NCBI RefSeq assembly: GCF_047238185.1
Contig: NZ_JBDFMI010000001.1
Coordinates: forward strand, 3,224,001-3,288,000
DNA: 64,000 bases
Direction of reading: 5' to 3'
From: Bacillus_AD sp047238185
Lineage (GTDB): Bacteria; Bacillota; Bacilli; Bacillales; DSM-1321
Part shown: positions 50,748-60,123 of the stretch, one piece after another
Numbering within the stretch: position 1 is the stretch's first letter
Layout of the letters: each line of letters starts with the position of its first letter
Position numbers and translations under genes: made by a program
The notes under the pieces: generated by a model
Databases searched by the model: none
What the model was told of the DNA's origin: nothing
What the model saw: only the letters and a program-made list of their open reading frames with translations

Positions 50748-53447
50748 ATGAAACGTAAAGATTCCATACTACAGGCTATTCATCAGCACTTTAGCTATAA
50801 TCAATCATTCACCACCCATGAATTGGCGGAAACCCTTCAGATGAACCGTGCGAATGTCAGTAATGATTTGAATCAATTGGTGAAAGAAAACCGGTTGGAT
50901 AAAACAGCCACACGGCCTGTACGCTTTTCACTGAAGCATGTCCCTGCTCCTGTAACCGTTTCACAGGAAAACACTGATGATAAGCAGCCGTTTCTGGATC
51001 TATATTATTCTGAAAATATAAGTCTCCGGCCTGCCATCGATCAGGCTAAATCCGCTATCCTTTATCCCCCTCTTGGCATGCATACTCTTTTGCTGGGAGA
51101 AACCGGTGTCGGCAAATCGCTTTTCGCCAAGATTATGCATGCCTACGCCATCCAATCAGGACGACTCAGGGAAAAGGCACCTTTAATCGTCTTTAACTGC
51201 GCCGATTATGCCAATAACCCCCAGCTGCTTCTCGGGCAATTATTCGGTGTAAAAAAAGGGGCTTATACAGGAGCAGCGGAACAAATCGGATTATTGGAAA
51301 AAGCAGACAATGGCATTCTTTTCTTGGATGAAGTGCACCGCCTGACCCCGGAAGGGCAGGAAATGCTGTTCACCTTTATCGACCACGGTTTCTTCAGGAG
51401 ACTGGGTGATGCGGAAGTCGAGCGCAGATCGAATGTATTGATCATTTGCGCTACGACTGAAGATCCAAATTCTGCCCTCCTGCACACCTTTAACCGCCGG
51501 ATCCCGATGGTCATTACGCTGCCTCCTTTAAAGGACAGAACAACAGAAGAAAGATTTTTTTTAATCCAGCGTTTTTTTTCCGAAGAAAGCAAACGGATTG
51601 GCCGGAATATACAAGTGAGCAGCAATTCCATGAGATGTTTTCTCTTTTACCATTGCCCCAACAATATCGGCCAGCTGAAGGCGGATATCCAGCTTGCTTG
51701 CGCTAAAGCATATGCCGACTATATTACTGGAAAAAAAGCAGATATCCAGATTTTCTCAACTGATCTGAATTGGTATATCCGCGAAGGCTTATTTATTGAG
51801 AAAAAGACCAAGCACCATATCCACCTTTATGATGAAGCCTACACCTTTAGCTATACAGAAGGCCTGATGGTGCACGTTCATACCTCATCCGCTACCATCT
51901 ATGATCAAATAGACCAAAAATACACTGAATTGAAGAGCAGAGGAATCGATAATACCGAACTGGCCGTATTAATGGAAAATGATATCCATAACTATTTCAC
52001 CAATTACTTGCAAAGCATCAATAAGAAAATGTCCAAAGAAAATTTATTGAAGATTATCAACCATGATATTATTGCGATAAGCGAAAAAATTATTCTCCTT
52101 GCCGAAACAACATTGAAAAAAACCATTGATGAAAAGATCATGTCTGGCCTATGCCTCCATATCCAAACACTTCTGCAGAGGATTCAAGCCAATAAATCAA
52201 TCTACCATCCAAATATCAATGGAATAAGGAACACCCATAAACGTGAATTCAATCTGGCATTGGAATGCATTAAAATGATAGAGGATGAGTTTAACGTCAA
52301 TATTCCTTTTGACGAAGTCGCCTTTTTTACGATGTTTTTTATAATCGAGGATAAAAACAGGGTGACTGATTTAACCAAGGTCATTGTGCTTGCACACGGA
52401 AACGGCATAGCCAAGGAAATGGCCTCTGTCACTAATCACCTATTAAACAGCAACAGCGTCACCGGGATCGACATGCCGCTTCATGAGGGGCCAAAGGATT
52501 TTCTCGACAGGGTCAGGGAATTTGTCCGGTCGATTGACCCGCCAGCAGGTATTTTACTATTGATTGATATGGGATCGCTCGCCTTTATCGGAGAAATGAT
52601 TGAAAAGGAATTCAAGATTCCGGTCAGAGTGATTTCTATGGCAAGTACTCCCCATGTATTGGAAGCCTCCCGGAAAGCACAGATTGGCTACGGATTAGAG
52701 GAGCTTTACAATGATGTCAAAAATCTGACATCCTTTTATATGCAGACAAAAAAAGAGCAGAACTCTGAAAAGCCATTGCTTAAATCCGTTATCCTGACCG
52801 CTTGCCTGACAGGGGAAGGAAGCGCTATTGCAATAAAATCCATGCTTGAAAGCTATTTACACTACGATAAAGAAATGGTCGACATTATCCCTATTTCTAT
52901 TTACGACCGCCATGAATTGCAATCTATGCTATCTAAAATAGCAAGGGAAAGGAACATCCTGTGCATTGTCTGCAATTTTGACATCGAAGTGCCTTTTCTC
53001 ACTTTCCATCTCAAAGATGTTCTCTCGATGACTGCGACAAAGGCCATACAGGAATTAATCACAATTGAAGAAGCCTATATCCGCATGGCAGACACATTAG
53101 GTGAAACGCTTCGGATTGCTGATGGGAGCCATCTTGTCAATAGTATCCGTATTGCTCTGCAAGACCTGCAAAATGATACGGATAAATTTGTTAATCTCGA
53201 AAGCCTTATGGGCATTGTCCTCCATATCAGTTGTATGGTCGACCGCCTGCAGCAAAAGCATCCGCTTACCAATTTCGCCAATAAAGAAGAGCATATCTCG
53301 ATGAACTATCGGTTATATATCAAAACAAAGCAGTGCCTTTCTTCACTGGAAGCGCATTATAATATCAGCATTCCTGATGACGAAATATGTTATATTATGG
53401 ATATTTTCTTGAAAAATGATGAAATCGTTCCTCTTAAAGAAGCATAA
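50748..53447 (+). CDS. LevR/ManR-type sigma-54 activator with PRDs
   Basis: A 899-residue regulator. ATG 50748 has the best spacing to AAGGAG (two earlier ATGs touch the site). The N-terminal helix-turn-helix (FTTHELAETLQMNRANVSND) is followed by an AAA+ activator domain with Walker A GETGVGKSLFA. The sigma-54 contact loop is KKGAYTGA (the usual GAFTGA with Phe to Tyr), and Walker B is GILFLDEVHRL. PRD1, an EIIA(Man)-like domain (IVLAHGNGIAKEMASVTNHL with its phospho-histidine), an EIIB-like part and a C-terminal PRD2 follow. Such proteins are phosphorylated by the PTS and switch on mannose-type PTS operons through -12/-24 promoters. No such operon is adjacent. Confidence 0.88.
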   Translation: MKRKDSILQAIHQHFSYNQSFTTHELAETLQMNRANVSNDLNQLVKENRLDKTATRPVRFSLKHVPAPVTVSQENTDDKQPFLDLYYSENISLRPAIDQAKSAILYPPLGMHTLLLGETGVGKSLFAKIMHAYAIQSGRLREKAPLIVFNCADYANNPQLLLGQLFGVKKGAYTGAAEQIGLLEKADNGILFLDEVHRLTPEGQEMLFTFIDHGFFRRLGDAEVERRSNVLIICATTEDPNSALLHTFNRRIPMVITLPPLKDRTTEERFFLIQRFFSEESKRIGRNIQVSSNSMRCFLFYHCPNNIGQLKADIQLACAKAYADYITGKKADIQIFSTDLNWYIREGLFIEKKTKHHIHLYDEAYTFSYTEGLMVHVHTSSATIYDQIDQKYTELKSRGIDNTELAVLMENDIHNYFTNYLQSINKKMSKENLLKIINHDIIAISEKIILLAETTLKKTIDEKIMSGLCLHIQTLLQRIQANKSIYHPNINGIRNTHKREFNLALECIKMIEDEFNVNIPFDEVAFFTMFFIIEDKNRVTDLTKVIVLAHGNGIAKEMASVTNHLLNSNSVTGIDMPLHEGPKDFLDRVREFVRSIDPPAGILLLIDMGSLAFIGEMIEKEFKIPVRVISMASTPHVLEASRKAQIGYGLEELYNDVKNLTSFYMQTKKEQNSEKPLLKSVILTACLTGEGSAIAIKSMLESYLHYDKEMVDIIPISIYDRHELQSMLSKIARERNILCIVCNFDIEVPFLTFHLKDVLSMTATKAIQELITIEEAYIRMADTLGETLRIADGSHLVNSIRIALQDLQNDTDKFVNLESLMGIVLHISCMVDRLQQKHPLTNFANKEEHISMNYRLYIKTKQCLSSLEAHYNISIPDDEICYIMDIFLKNDEIVPLKEA

Positions 53448-53452
53448 AAAAA

Positions 53453-53484
53453 GAAACGGGCCAGGCATATACTCGGCTCGTTTC
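53453..53484. terminator. Bidirectional terminator
   Basis: GAAACGGGCC / GGCTCGTTTC stem with A-run on the left and the stop of the convergent gene to the right. Confidence 0.75.
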
Positions 53485-54405
53485 CTATGATTCATAAATA
53501 ACGGTACCTGTCAGTCGGCTGTCATATCCATTCATCTGTTTCAATTGTTTTTTAAATTCATTTGATTGAATAATCTTTTTGACTAGTTCAAGAGAGTCCG
53601 TTTGTTCTTTTTTCTTAAGGACGACTATGTCATACCTTTCTTTTACCAGAGGTATAAAATCAACATTGACCATTTTCGAGACACTCTCGATTCCTACCGC
53701 TGCATCTGCCTGCCCATTTGCAACTGCCGAAGCTACCGCAAAATGGCTCGTGAGCTCGTCCTCATATCCATTGACTGAATCAGCTGCTATTCCCTGTTTT
53801 TTTAATTGCTCGTCGAACAATATCCTGGCTCCGGATCCTTTTTCACGATTGGCCCATTTGATCTCCTTATTGCCTAAATCAGCCCACGTTTCGATTCTCT
53901 TGGGATTTCCCTTCTGCACGTAAATGCCTGCATTCCTGCACATCAAATTAATGAGAGCGAATGGATGGCTGACAAGAATCCGTTTCACATAAGGCAAATT
54001 GTATTCACCTGTTTCACCGTCATATAAATGCAAGCTTACAATGTCGCATTCCCCATTATACATAGCAATCAAGCTATTTAAGCTGCCATTATAGACACGA
54101 AGCGGTGTTTTACCTTTTTCTTTTTCAATGCTCTTACTTAAAATATCAAGCACAATGTCCTGGCCGCTGATGACAATCTGCCCATTCGCCTGCCGTGTGG
54201 CAGTAGCCTTCTGCTCGACTATCTGGCGATTGGTCTTATTTCCTGATTTATAACGTTCCAAATCATCATAATCAACTCGCATTTGCCGGCCAACTCTGTA
54301 TGCCGGCAAAGCTTCTTTTTTTATCAGGTCATACACAGTTAACTTGGAGACCTTCAATAATTGGGCAACCTCTTCTATTGTATAAGAAGCATGTTGATAG
54401 TCCAT
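53485..54405 (-). CDS. yvgK: YvgK-like molybdate-linked regulator (HTH plus binding domain)
   Basis: A 306-residue protein. An N-terminal excisionase-type helix-turn-helix (YTIEEVAQLLKVSKLTVYDL, ALPAYRVGRQMRVD) is fused to a periplasmic-binding-protein-like domain (about 90-306). That domain contains LRVYNGSLNSLIAMYNGECD and NREKGSGARILFDEQLKKQG, as in MorR/YvgK proteins. ATG 54405 after GGAAGGAGAG is chosen. It is divergent from modAB, and the direct repeats at 54532-54569 are its likely operator. It probably senses molybdate or a molybdenum-cofactor-related ligand. Confidence 0.85.
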   Translation of the reverse strand: MDYQHASYTIEEVAQLLKVSKLTVYDLIKKEALPAYRVGRQMRVDYDDLERYKSGNKTNRQIVEQKATATRQANGQIVISGQDIVLDILSKSIEKEKGKTPLRVYNGSLNSLIAMYNGECDIVSLHLYDGETGEYNLPYVKRILVSHPFALINLMCRNAGIYVQKGNPKRIETWADLGNKEIKWANREKGSGARILFDEQLKKQGIAADSVNGYEDELTSHFAVASAVANGQADAAVGIESVSKMVNVDFIPLVKERYDIVVLKKKEQTDSLELVKKIIQSNEFKKQLKQMNGYDSRLTGTVIYES

Positions 54406-54531
54406 TCTTCCATCTCTCCTTCCTATCAAATACATACCAGTCCATTATTTATGAAAAAGGTCTATATACTTTTCAGTATAAAATAAACCGAGCTAGTTTT
54501 GAACAATTAACAACAAATGCAGTATGGCTTG

Positions 54532-54569
54532 AATTATATCTTGTTATAACTAATTATATCTTGTTATAA
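54532..54569. repeat. Two 18-bp direct repeats, 20-bp period, upstream of modA
   Basis: AATTATATCTTGTTATAA occurs at 54532-54549 and 54552-54569, two helical turns apart. The second copy contains TATAAT, so operator and -10 element overlap. Confidence 0.75.
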
Positions 54570-54602
54570 TCAATGGCGAAATCAATCGTTGGAGGGAACA
54601 TA

Positions 54603-55409
54603 ATGAATGTCAAGAAAATAGCCTTACTCTCTTCTATACTTTTATTGCTCTTTTCCTTATCTGCATGTTCGGGCACCAATAATAAAGATAGTTCAACCAG
54701 CAAATCAAAAAATAAAAAAGTGGCATTAACCGTTTCAGCTGCAGCAAGCTTGAACGATGCTCTATCAGAGATAAAAACGAAGTTTGAAAAAGCACATCCA
54801 CACATAACATTAAAAACGAACTTTGGTGGTTCTGGTGCGCTTCAACAACAAATATCACAAGGAGCCCCTGTCGATCTTTTTATCTCCGCTGCCGAAGATA
54901 AATTCAACACACTCGTCAAAAATGGTTTCATTCATAAATCTGACAGTGTCAACCTTGTCCAAAACGAGTTAGTATTGGTTGTTCCCAAAAAATCCACATT
55001 GTCTATTAACAGCTTCGAAGATTTAGCAACGGCACCAATCGAAAAAATGGCAATCGGCACACCTGAATCGGTTCCTGCCGGATTATACGGCAAAGAAACA
55101 TTGGAAACACTAAATCTATGGGACACATTGAAAAGCAAATTAGTATACGGGAAAGATGTGCGGCAAGTTTTATCATACGTTGAAACCGGCAATGTTGATG
55201 CAGGGATCGTCTATAAAACGGACGCCCTCGTTTCAGATAATTGCACAATTGCAGCTACAGCAAATGCATCAACGCATGCGCCTATTATATATCCTGCCGG
55301 CATCATCAAGGATTCTAAGCACCCAAAGCAAACTCAAGAGTTCTTTGATTACCTTCAATCCGATGCATCCAAAAAAGTGCTTGAGAAATATGGCTTTAAG
55401 ACGAATTGA
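54603..55409 (+). CDS. modA: Molybdate ABC transporter binding protein ModA
   Basis: A 268-residue lipoprotein. Signal peptide with lipobox LFSLSAC; then VSAAASLNDALSEIKTKFEK, NFGGSGALQQQISQGAPVDL and VDAGIVYKTDA, the ModA oxyanion-binding blocks. ATG 54603 is chosen for GGAGGG upstream; the frame is open to 54573. The homologue in B. subtilis is YvgL. Confidence 0.93.
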   Translation: MNVKKIALLSSILLLLFSLSACSGTNNKDSSTSKSKNKKVALTVSAAASLNDALSEIKTKFEKAHPHITLKTNFGGSGALQQQISQGAPVDLFISAAEDKFNTLVKNGFIHKSDSVNLVQNELVLVVPKKSTLSINSFEDLATAPIEKMAIGTPESVPAGLYGKETLETLNLWDTLKSKLVYGKDVRQVLSYVETGNVDAGIVYKTDALVSDNCTIAATANASTHAPIIYPAGIIKDSKHPKQTQEFFDYLQSDASKKVLEKYGFKTN

Positions 55410-55418
55410 GGAAAGTAA

Positions 55419-56075
55419 ATGATGGATGAATTTTTAGCGCCCATTAAGCTGTCCCTAGAAATCAGCATCGTATCAGGGATTGCCGTAATCATCATGGGAA
55501 CATTGATTGGACATGTATTGGCAGTGAAATCGTTTAAAGGCAAATCCATTGTGGAAACCTTTCTGATGCTTCCTTTAGTTTTACCTCCATCGGTGGTTGG
55601 ATTCATTCTGATTGTTGTATTTGGCAAACAAAGCTTTTTGGGAAAGGCAATTGAATGGCTCTTCAACCAACCGATCATCTTTACGTGGTGGGCAGCCGTT
55701 ATTTCAGCAATGGTTGTTGCTTTTCCATTAATGTATCAATCAGCCAAAACAGGTTTTCACGGAGTCGATCATGATATTGAAGATGCTGCACGGGTAGATG
55801 GGGCAGGCAAATGGAAAGTATTATTCCTCATTTCGATTCCTTTGGCTTCACGTTCATTAGTGACAGGTGCGGTATTAAGCTTTGCTAGGGCATTAGGAGA
55901 ATTCGGAGCTACCCTAATGTTTGCCGGAAACATCCCTGGAGTGACACAAACAGTGCCAACCGCCATCTATGTAGCCATCGATTCAGGCAATATGACAATG
56001 GCTTGGCTCTGGGTTATATCCATAATTCTTATATCTTTCTTGATGCTATTCGCTGTTCAAGTAAGACAACCATAA
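55419..56075 (+). CDS. modB: Molybdate ABC transporter permease ModB
   Basis: A 218-residue permease with five to six helices. The EAA-like loop DIEDAARVDGAGKWKVLFLI and ALGEFGATLMFAGNIPGVTQ are diagnostic of ModB. It starts 9 bases after modA (GAGGAAAG). No modC ATPase follows; the locus lacks it, as in B. subtilis yvgLM, so an ATPase from elsewhere must serve. Confidence 0.93.
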   Translation: MMDEFLAPIKLSLEISIVSGIAVIIMGTLIGHVLAVKSFKGKSIVETFLMLPLVLPPSVVGFILIVVFGKQSFLGKAIEWLFNQPIIFTWWAAVISAMVVAFPLMYQSAKTGFHGVDHDIEDAARVDGAGKWKVLFLISIPLASRSLVTGAVLSFARALGEFGATLMFAGNIPGVTQTVPTAIYVAIDSGNMTMAWLWVISIILISFLMLFAVQVRQP

Positions 56076-56085
56076 TGATCTACAG

Positions 56086-56130
56086 TCAAAATTCCTTACT
56101 GCCAATCAGTAGAGCGGTAAGGAATTTTGA
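56086..56130 (+). terminator. Terminator of modAB
   Basis: TCAAAATTCCTTAC / GTAAGGAATTTTGA stem. Confidence 0.8.
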
Positions 56131-56202
56131 GTGTGCATCCATCTTTTAAAAGCAAACAACCAGATATAATGGTGAAATGCATCTATCCATATATGTAAAA
56201 AA

Positions 56203-56240
56203 GCCTAAGGAGTACACCTGTTATGGCATACTCCTTAGAC
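56203..56240 (-). terminator. Terminator of the diguanylate cyclase gene
   Basis: CTAAGGAGTA / TACTCCTTAG stem, then on the minus strand GGCTTTTTTACAT. Confidence 0.85.
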
Positions 56241-56259
56241 TTTCAACACTTTACCCATT

Positions 56260-58596
56260 TCATAGACGTTTTGTTCTCTTCTTATCTTTTTTACGGTTAT
56301 CTGTATAGATCGCATAAAAAATAGGATACTTATTTTCATACAACTCATGGACAAAAATTCCTCTTAAACTTACAGGAAAATAGTTCCCATCCTTATATTT
56401 CATGCGAATAGATAATTCAAACGGGGTTTTACATTCTAAAGCATCGCCAAACACCTTTAACGCCTGTTTTACATCATCCGGATGAACCTGGTTTAACTCA
56501 TTAAAATCTGCAGACGACAAAACATTTGCAGGCGTTCCGGTAAGAAGAGCCCGCTTAGCGTTAAAAAACAGCATTTTAAATGTTCCGTCCACACAGGCAA
56601 TCTTGGCAATCCCATCAGTCGATGTATCCAATAGGGCTTGTAAGTCCCTCTGGTTCACTCTAAAGGAAGCATTGTCAGCATCAGACCAATCCTCCCCAAA
56701 AATACTAAATGTATTTTTCCCATGATTTTTCGAAAAGAACAATGCCTGATCTGATTTTTCATAGAGTGCCGAATAAACAGTTCCATGCTGCGGAAAGAGA
56801 GCTACACCGACACTGGACGTTATGGGGTATGTTTGTTTTTCACTATATTGCTTTCTGCCTAGTTTGGAGCATAGCCGTTCCAATTTCCGTTTAAGGTCAG
56901 CCAGGCTATTGTAAGGCATAACGGCTACAAATTCATCTCCTCCAATGCGTCCAACTATGTCTGTTTCCTGAAATTGTGTCTTTAGTTCAGCAGCAAATTC
57001 TTGAATGACCAAATCGCCATATGAATGGCCTAACTGATCATTAATCCCCTTAAAATTATCTATATCCACTAATATAAATGCATACTCCCCCTTCTTATCC
57101 GCTTTTTTTTCTAGAAGTTCCGTAATTAAATCTTCAGTGCTGAGCTTATTATATAGGCCGGTAAGCGGATCTTTATACGATTTTTCTATCAATTTTATTT
57201 CATTCTTTTTCTCCGTATCGATGTTTTTTCGATACGATATCATGCGTACTGATTTATCTGAGTTCCAATAAAATATTCTTGCATTCACTCTCATCCATCT
57301 ATATCCATCATCGGCATCGCCAATTAGAAAATCATATGTTAAATTTGTAATTCCATTATTGTAAGCTTCAAGAACATTGGATGGCAAAAATCTATCTAAG
57401 TATCCTTTCACATACTCTTCTTTTATTTGATGGCCAGCAATTAGTTTTAAAGCTTCATCGGCAGGAGTATCTCTGCTGAGGCCGATACTTTCAAAATAAT
57501 CTTTTGTGCTTTCTCCGCCTGCTCGGTTATGGGTAATATCAAATTCATAGATACTCTCATAAAGGCCTTCGGTAGTTTGATGGAGCAATTTTTGATATTC
57601 CACTTCTTGTGATATAGTAAGCTTCACAATTTGATTCTTGTATTTTTTAATCAGCTTAGTAATGATAACTAGAACTGCCACAGTAATTAGAATAATGATA
57701 AGTACTCCTCTAAATAATTGGGATTGAAACCGTTTCTCTAGAGCAGACGTATCTTTTTCCACAACAAGACGCCATTTCAAATCTGGTATATACCGAGACA
57801 CAATATAATCATTCTTCTTGCCGGATGAATACCAATAGGCCTGTTTTTGACTGTGATTATCCAGCAATCCATTCTTCAGCTTAGAAAATGGAGGTTCCTG
57901 TAGGATATTTTTATTTTTTGCATATTTTTCTTGGGAAGAAACTTGGACGGCACCATCATCATTGATCAAGAAAGCTCCGACATCAAATTTTTTATTATAC
58001 TCCTTTAATATATCATGGAGATAATTTACCTTTAGTCCAATACCTACAATGCCCAACGTGGAACCATCCCTATCTTTAATTAGACAGTTTACAAAGACAG
58101 TAATTACATCATCGCTCGCCTCGTCATTATCTATATTCAATGAAAATTCCTCATTTTTATCCAAAAATGAATAATACCAGTCATTTTCCGGGTTTCCTTT
58201 GGCTAGCACCCTATCCAGTCCATTAAAATGATAATATCTATTTGACTTGGCAGATACTAAAAAAACAGAATCATATGTATATTTTTCTTTGTAAGCATTC
58301 AAATAGTCTCTTAACCTGGTAATATATTCCTTATCGTTGCCTTGCTGGTCTTCATAAGACAGGAAATTTTTTAAGAGGCTGTCATTTGCCATCGTGAGCG
58401 AAACATGGACCGGCTTCGAAAGGATGGTTTCCAATTGATTATAGATTCCATCTGCTGCAAGGGTGGAGACATGCTCAATATCTTTTTCATATATGCCGAA
58501 ATTTGATTTATAGCTAATGATGGAGGTAATAATAAAGCCGATAGTGATGATGAAACAAACGATAATATTTGTATGCATTAATGTATCCTTTTTCAT
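56260..58596 (-). CDS. Membrane diguanylate cyclase (Cache-PAS-GGDEF-PAS)
   Basis: A 778-residue protein. Transmembrane segments at about 10-29 and 297-314 enclose an extracellular Cache sensor. A PAS domain (about 340-460) follows, then a GGDEF domain (about 470-630) with intact GRIGGDEFV at 549-557 and a C-terminal PAS/PAC (about 640-775). An intact GGDEF suggests c-di-GMP synthesis. The inhibitory RxxD site is QxxD here (QETD, 543-546), so product feedback is probably lost. A PAS after the GGDEF domain is an unusual order. The ATG at 58596 lacks a strong binding site. Confidence 0.88.
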   Translation of the reverse strand: MKKDTLMHTNIIVCFIITIGFIITSIISYKSNFGIYEKDIEHVSTLAADGIYNQLETILSKPVHVSLTMANDSLLKNFLSYEDQQGNDKEYITRLRDYLNAYKEKYTYDSVFLVSAKSNRYYHFNGLDRVLAKGNPENDWYYSFLDKNEEFSLNIDNDEASDDVITVFVNCLIKDRDGSTLGIVGIGLKVNYLHDILKEYNKKFDVGAFLINDDGAVQVSSQEKYAKNKNILQEPPFSKLKNGLLDNHSQKQAYWYSSGKKNDYIVSRYIPDLKWRLVVEKDTSALEKRFQSQLFRGVLIIILITVAVLVIITKLIKKYKNQIVKLTISQEVEYQKLLHQTTEGLYESIYEFDITHNRAGGESTKDYFESIGLSRDTPADEALKLIAGHQIKEEYVKGYLDRFLPSNVLEAYNNGITNLTYDFLIGDADDGYRWMRVNARIFYWNSDKSVRMISYRKNIDTEKKNEIKLIEKSYKDPLTGLYNKLSTEDLITELLEKKADKKGEYAFILVDIDNFKGINDQLGHSYGDLVIQEFAAELKTQFQETDIVGRIGGDEFVAVMPYNSLADLKRKLERLCSKLGRKQYSEKQTYPITSSVGVALFPQHGTVYSALYEKSDQALFFSKNHGKNTFSIFGEDWSDADNASFRVNQRDLQALLDTSTDGIAKIACVDGTFKMLFFNAKRALLTGTPANVLSSADFNELNQVHPDDVKQALKVFGDALECKTPFELSIRMKYKDGNYFPVSLRGIFVHELYENKYPIFYAIYTDNRKKDKKRTKRL

Positions 58597-59111
58597 CGCA
58601 CAATCCCACTTTCCGGCATCTATATTTCTCTTTCAAAGACAGTTAGCATTAGTTTAGTAAAATAGTAACTTTTTGCCATACCACAACCGATTTCCTTACC
58701 GCCGCCACTTATCCTTCACTTTCAACATCCAGTAAAAACGGAAATTCAACCAGCATTTCTGCCTTTCATAAACAACTTCTTTAGTATAAATACCTATGTA
58801 AAATAAAATTTATTCATTATTCTTATCTTTGTATATATTATATTACAAAAATTTAATATCAACTATACTCTACGGTATTTATAGAAAAAAGAACAGCTTC
58901 GCTGTTCTTTTTCACATTACAGAATAGTATAAAGAGGATGTAACATGGCGTCATTCTTAATACCCATACACTTTAGCGACTGGTGAAAAGTGCTCTCTTC
59001 CAAAGAAATAATCGGATTTTTTCAATTTGTTTTAAAAAACCTCTCTGTTTTTTCACTTTCTATTGAGATGATATGCTTATAGTAAGTATTCGTAAATGGA
59101 GTTGAATAAAA
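58597..59111. other. Intergenic, 515 bases, with an orphan hairpin
   Basis: Holds no gene longer than 30 codons. A strong terminator-like hairpin at 58885-58913 (AAAAAAGAACAGC, TTC, GCTGTTCTTTTT) serves no visible gene in either direction and hints at a small RNA. Confidence 0.55.
58885..58913. terminator. Orphan bidirectional terminator hairpin
   Basis: GAACAGC / GCTGTTC stem with poly-A on the left and poly-T on the right. The nearest gene on its left, the diguanylate cyclase, reads away from it. Confidence 0.75.
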
Positions 59112-59210
59112 ATGACGGCATTTATAAAATCTTTATCCTTTTCTATAATTGCGATTATCATAAATTCATATCTAATTATTCTAGCCATAAAACTGCTTCT
59201 TAAGCTTTAA
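59112..59210 (+). CDS. Possible 32-residue hydrophobic protein
   Basis: ATG 59112 with GGAG 11 bases upstream; reads MTAFIKSLSFSIIAIIINSY and ends in AIKLLLKL. One membrane helix flanked by lysines, the shape of bacterial small membrane proteins. It lies 56 bases before the next gene and may be co-transcribed. Confidence 0.45.
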   Translation: MTAFIKSLSFSIIAIIINSYLIILAIKLLLKL

Positions 59211-59266
59211 AACCATGAAGACCATTATATGTCATTTATGCGCTTAGTAACGTAAAGGAGCCTTCC

Positions 59267-59968
59267 ATGAGACAGAAATATCTTTTATTCAGTTTTGCCA
59301 GCTGTTTATGTTTAGCGGTATGTTTGGCATTTATCCATAAGGATATTACACAGAAGAGGCTCGAATCCTTGGTTAAAGAACAACTTGCAAGCAGCATTTA
59401 CAAAAAGTATTTTTCACTTGAAACAATCGATTTTGGTAAAGAGATCATTACGATCCACACTAAACCGACCCGTTCATTTCTAAAATTGAAGTTAATAGAT
59501 ACATATGTATTGCTTGATACAAGCCAAAAAGGATTAGGTTACCAGTTGAAACAAACCAACAACCCCCTTTTTTTAAAAGACATACGATTTTCTATCGATA
59601 CAGATAAGGGCGATTACCTATTCAAGGATACATTCCCTAACCGGGACATCCTTTATATACGTAATGGCTTTTTAACATATAATGACCTGACTTTCACGTT
59701 GAAAAACTTGAATAATTCTCCTGAATTTATCGATACATACATTACTCCCCTGATGGATGAAAAAGCTTCAAATGGAACTCGTGAATTCGATATAATGCAA
59801 TTCATGGATAAGAATTATAAAGTGATGACCAACAATTACACCTATATCCGTGTATCGGATGAACAGTTAATGATGGATTGGGCAAGTGAAGAGTTCAACA
59901 TATCCAAAAAGGAAATCAAAAAAATTTATTTAAAATGGAACTTTACAGCGTTATTGGAGCACTTTTAA
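59267..59968 (+). CDS. Hypothetical exported protein, 233 residues
   Basis: The N-terminal segment LLFSFASCLCLAVCLAFI acts as a signal or membrane anchor. The body is strand-rich, then helical near the end (MMDWASEEFNISKKEIKKIY). AAAGGAG precedes the ATG. I do not recognise the family. Chromosomal composition; downstream hairpin at 60007-60046. Confidence 0.7.
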   Translation: MRQKYLLFSFASCLCLAVCLAFIHKDITQKRLESLVKEQLASSIYKKYFSLETIDFGKEIITIHTKPTRSFLKLKLIDTYVLLDTSQKGLGYQLKQTNNPLFLKDIRFSIDTDKGDYLFKDTFPNRDILYIRNGFLTYNDLTFTLKNLNNSPEFIDTYITPLMDEKASNGTREFDIMQFMDKNYKVMTNNYTYIRVSDEQLMMDWASEEFNISKKEIKKIYLKWNFTALLEHF

Positions 59969-60006
59969 ATCCTCTCCAGGCAATTGAAGAGGCACCATTA
60001 CAAAAG

Positions 60007-60046
60007 TAGCAGCAATTCGCCGCGCAAAAGCGGAAAACTGCTGCTA
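60007..60046. terminator. Hairpin after the exported protein gene
   Basis: TAGCAGCA / TGCTGCTA with an inner CCGC/GCGG stem. No T-run, so termination is uncertain. Confidence 0.45.
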
Positions 60047-60123
60047 TTGCTGGAGGGTTCCAAAACGTGGATATGCTAAGTCTAATAGGGGGAGACTGCA
60101 GCTCGATCTTCAGAAGGAAAAAG

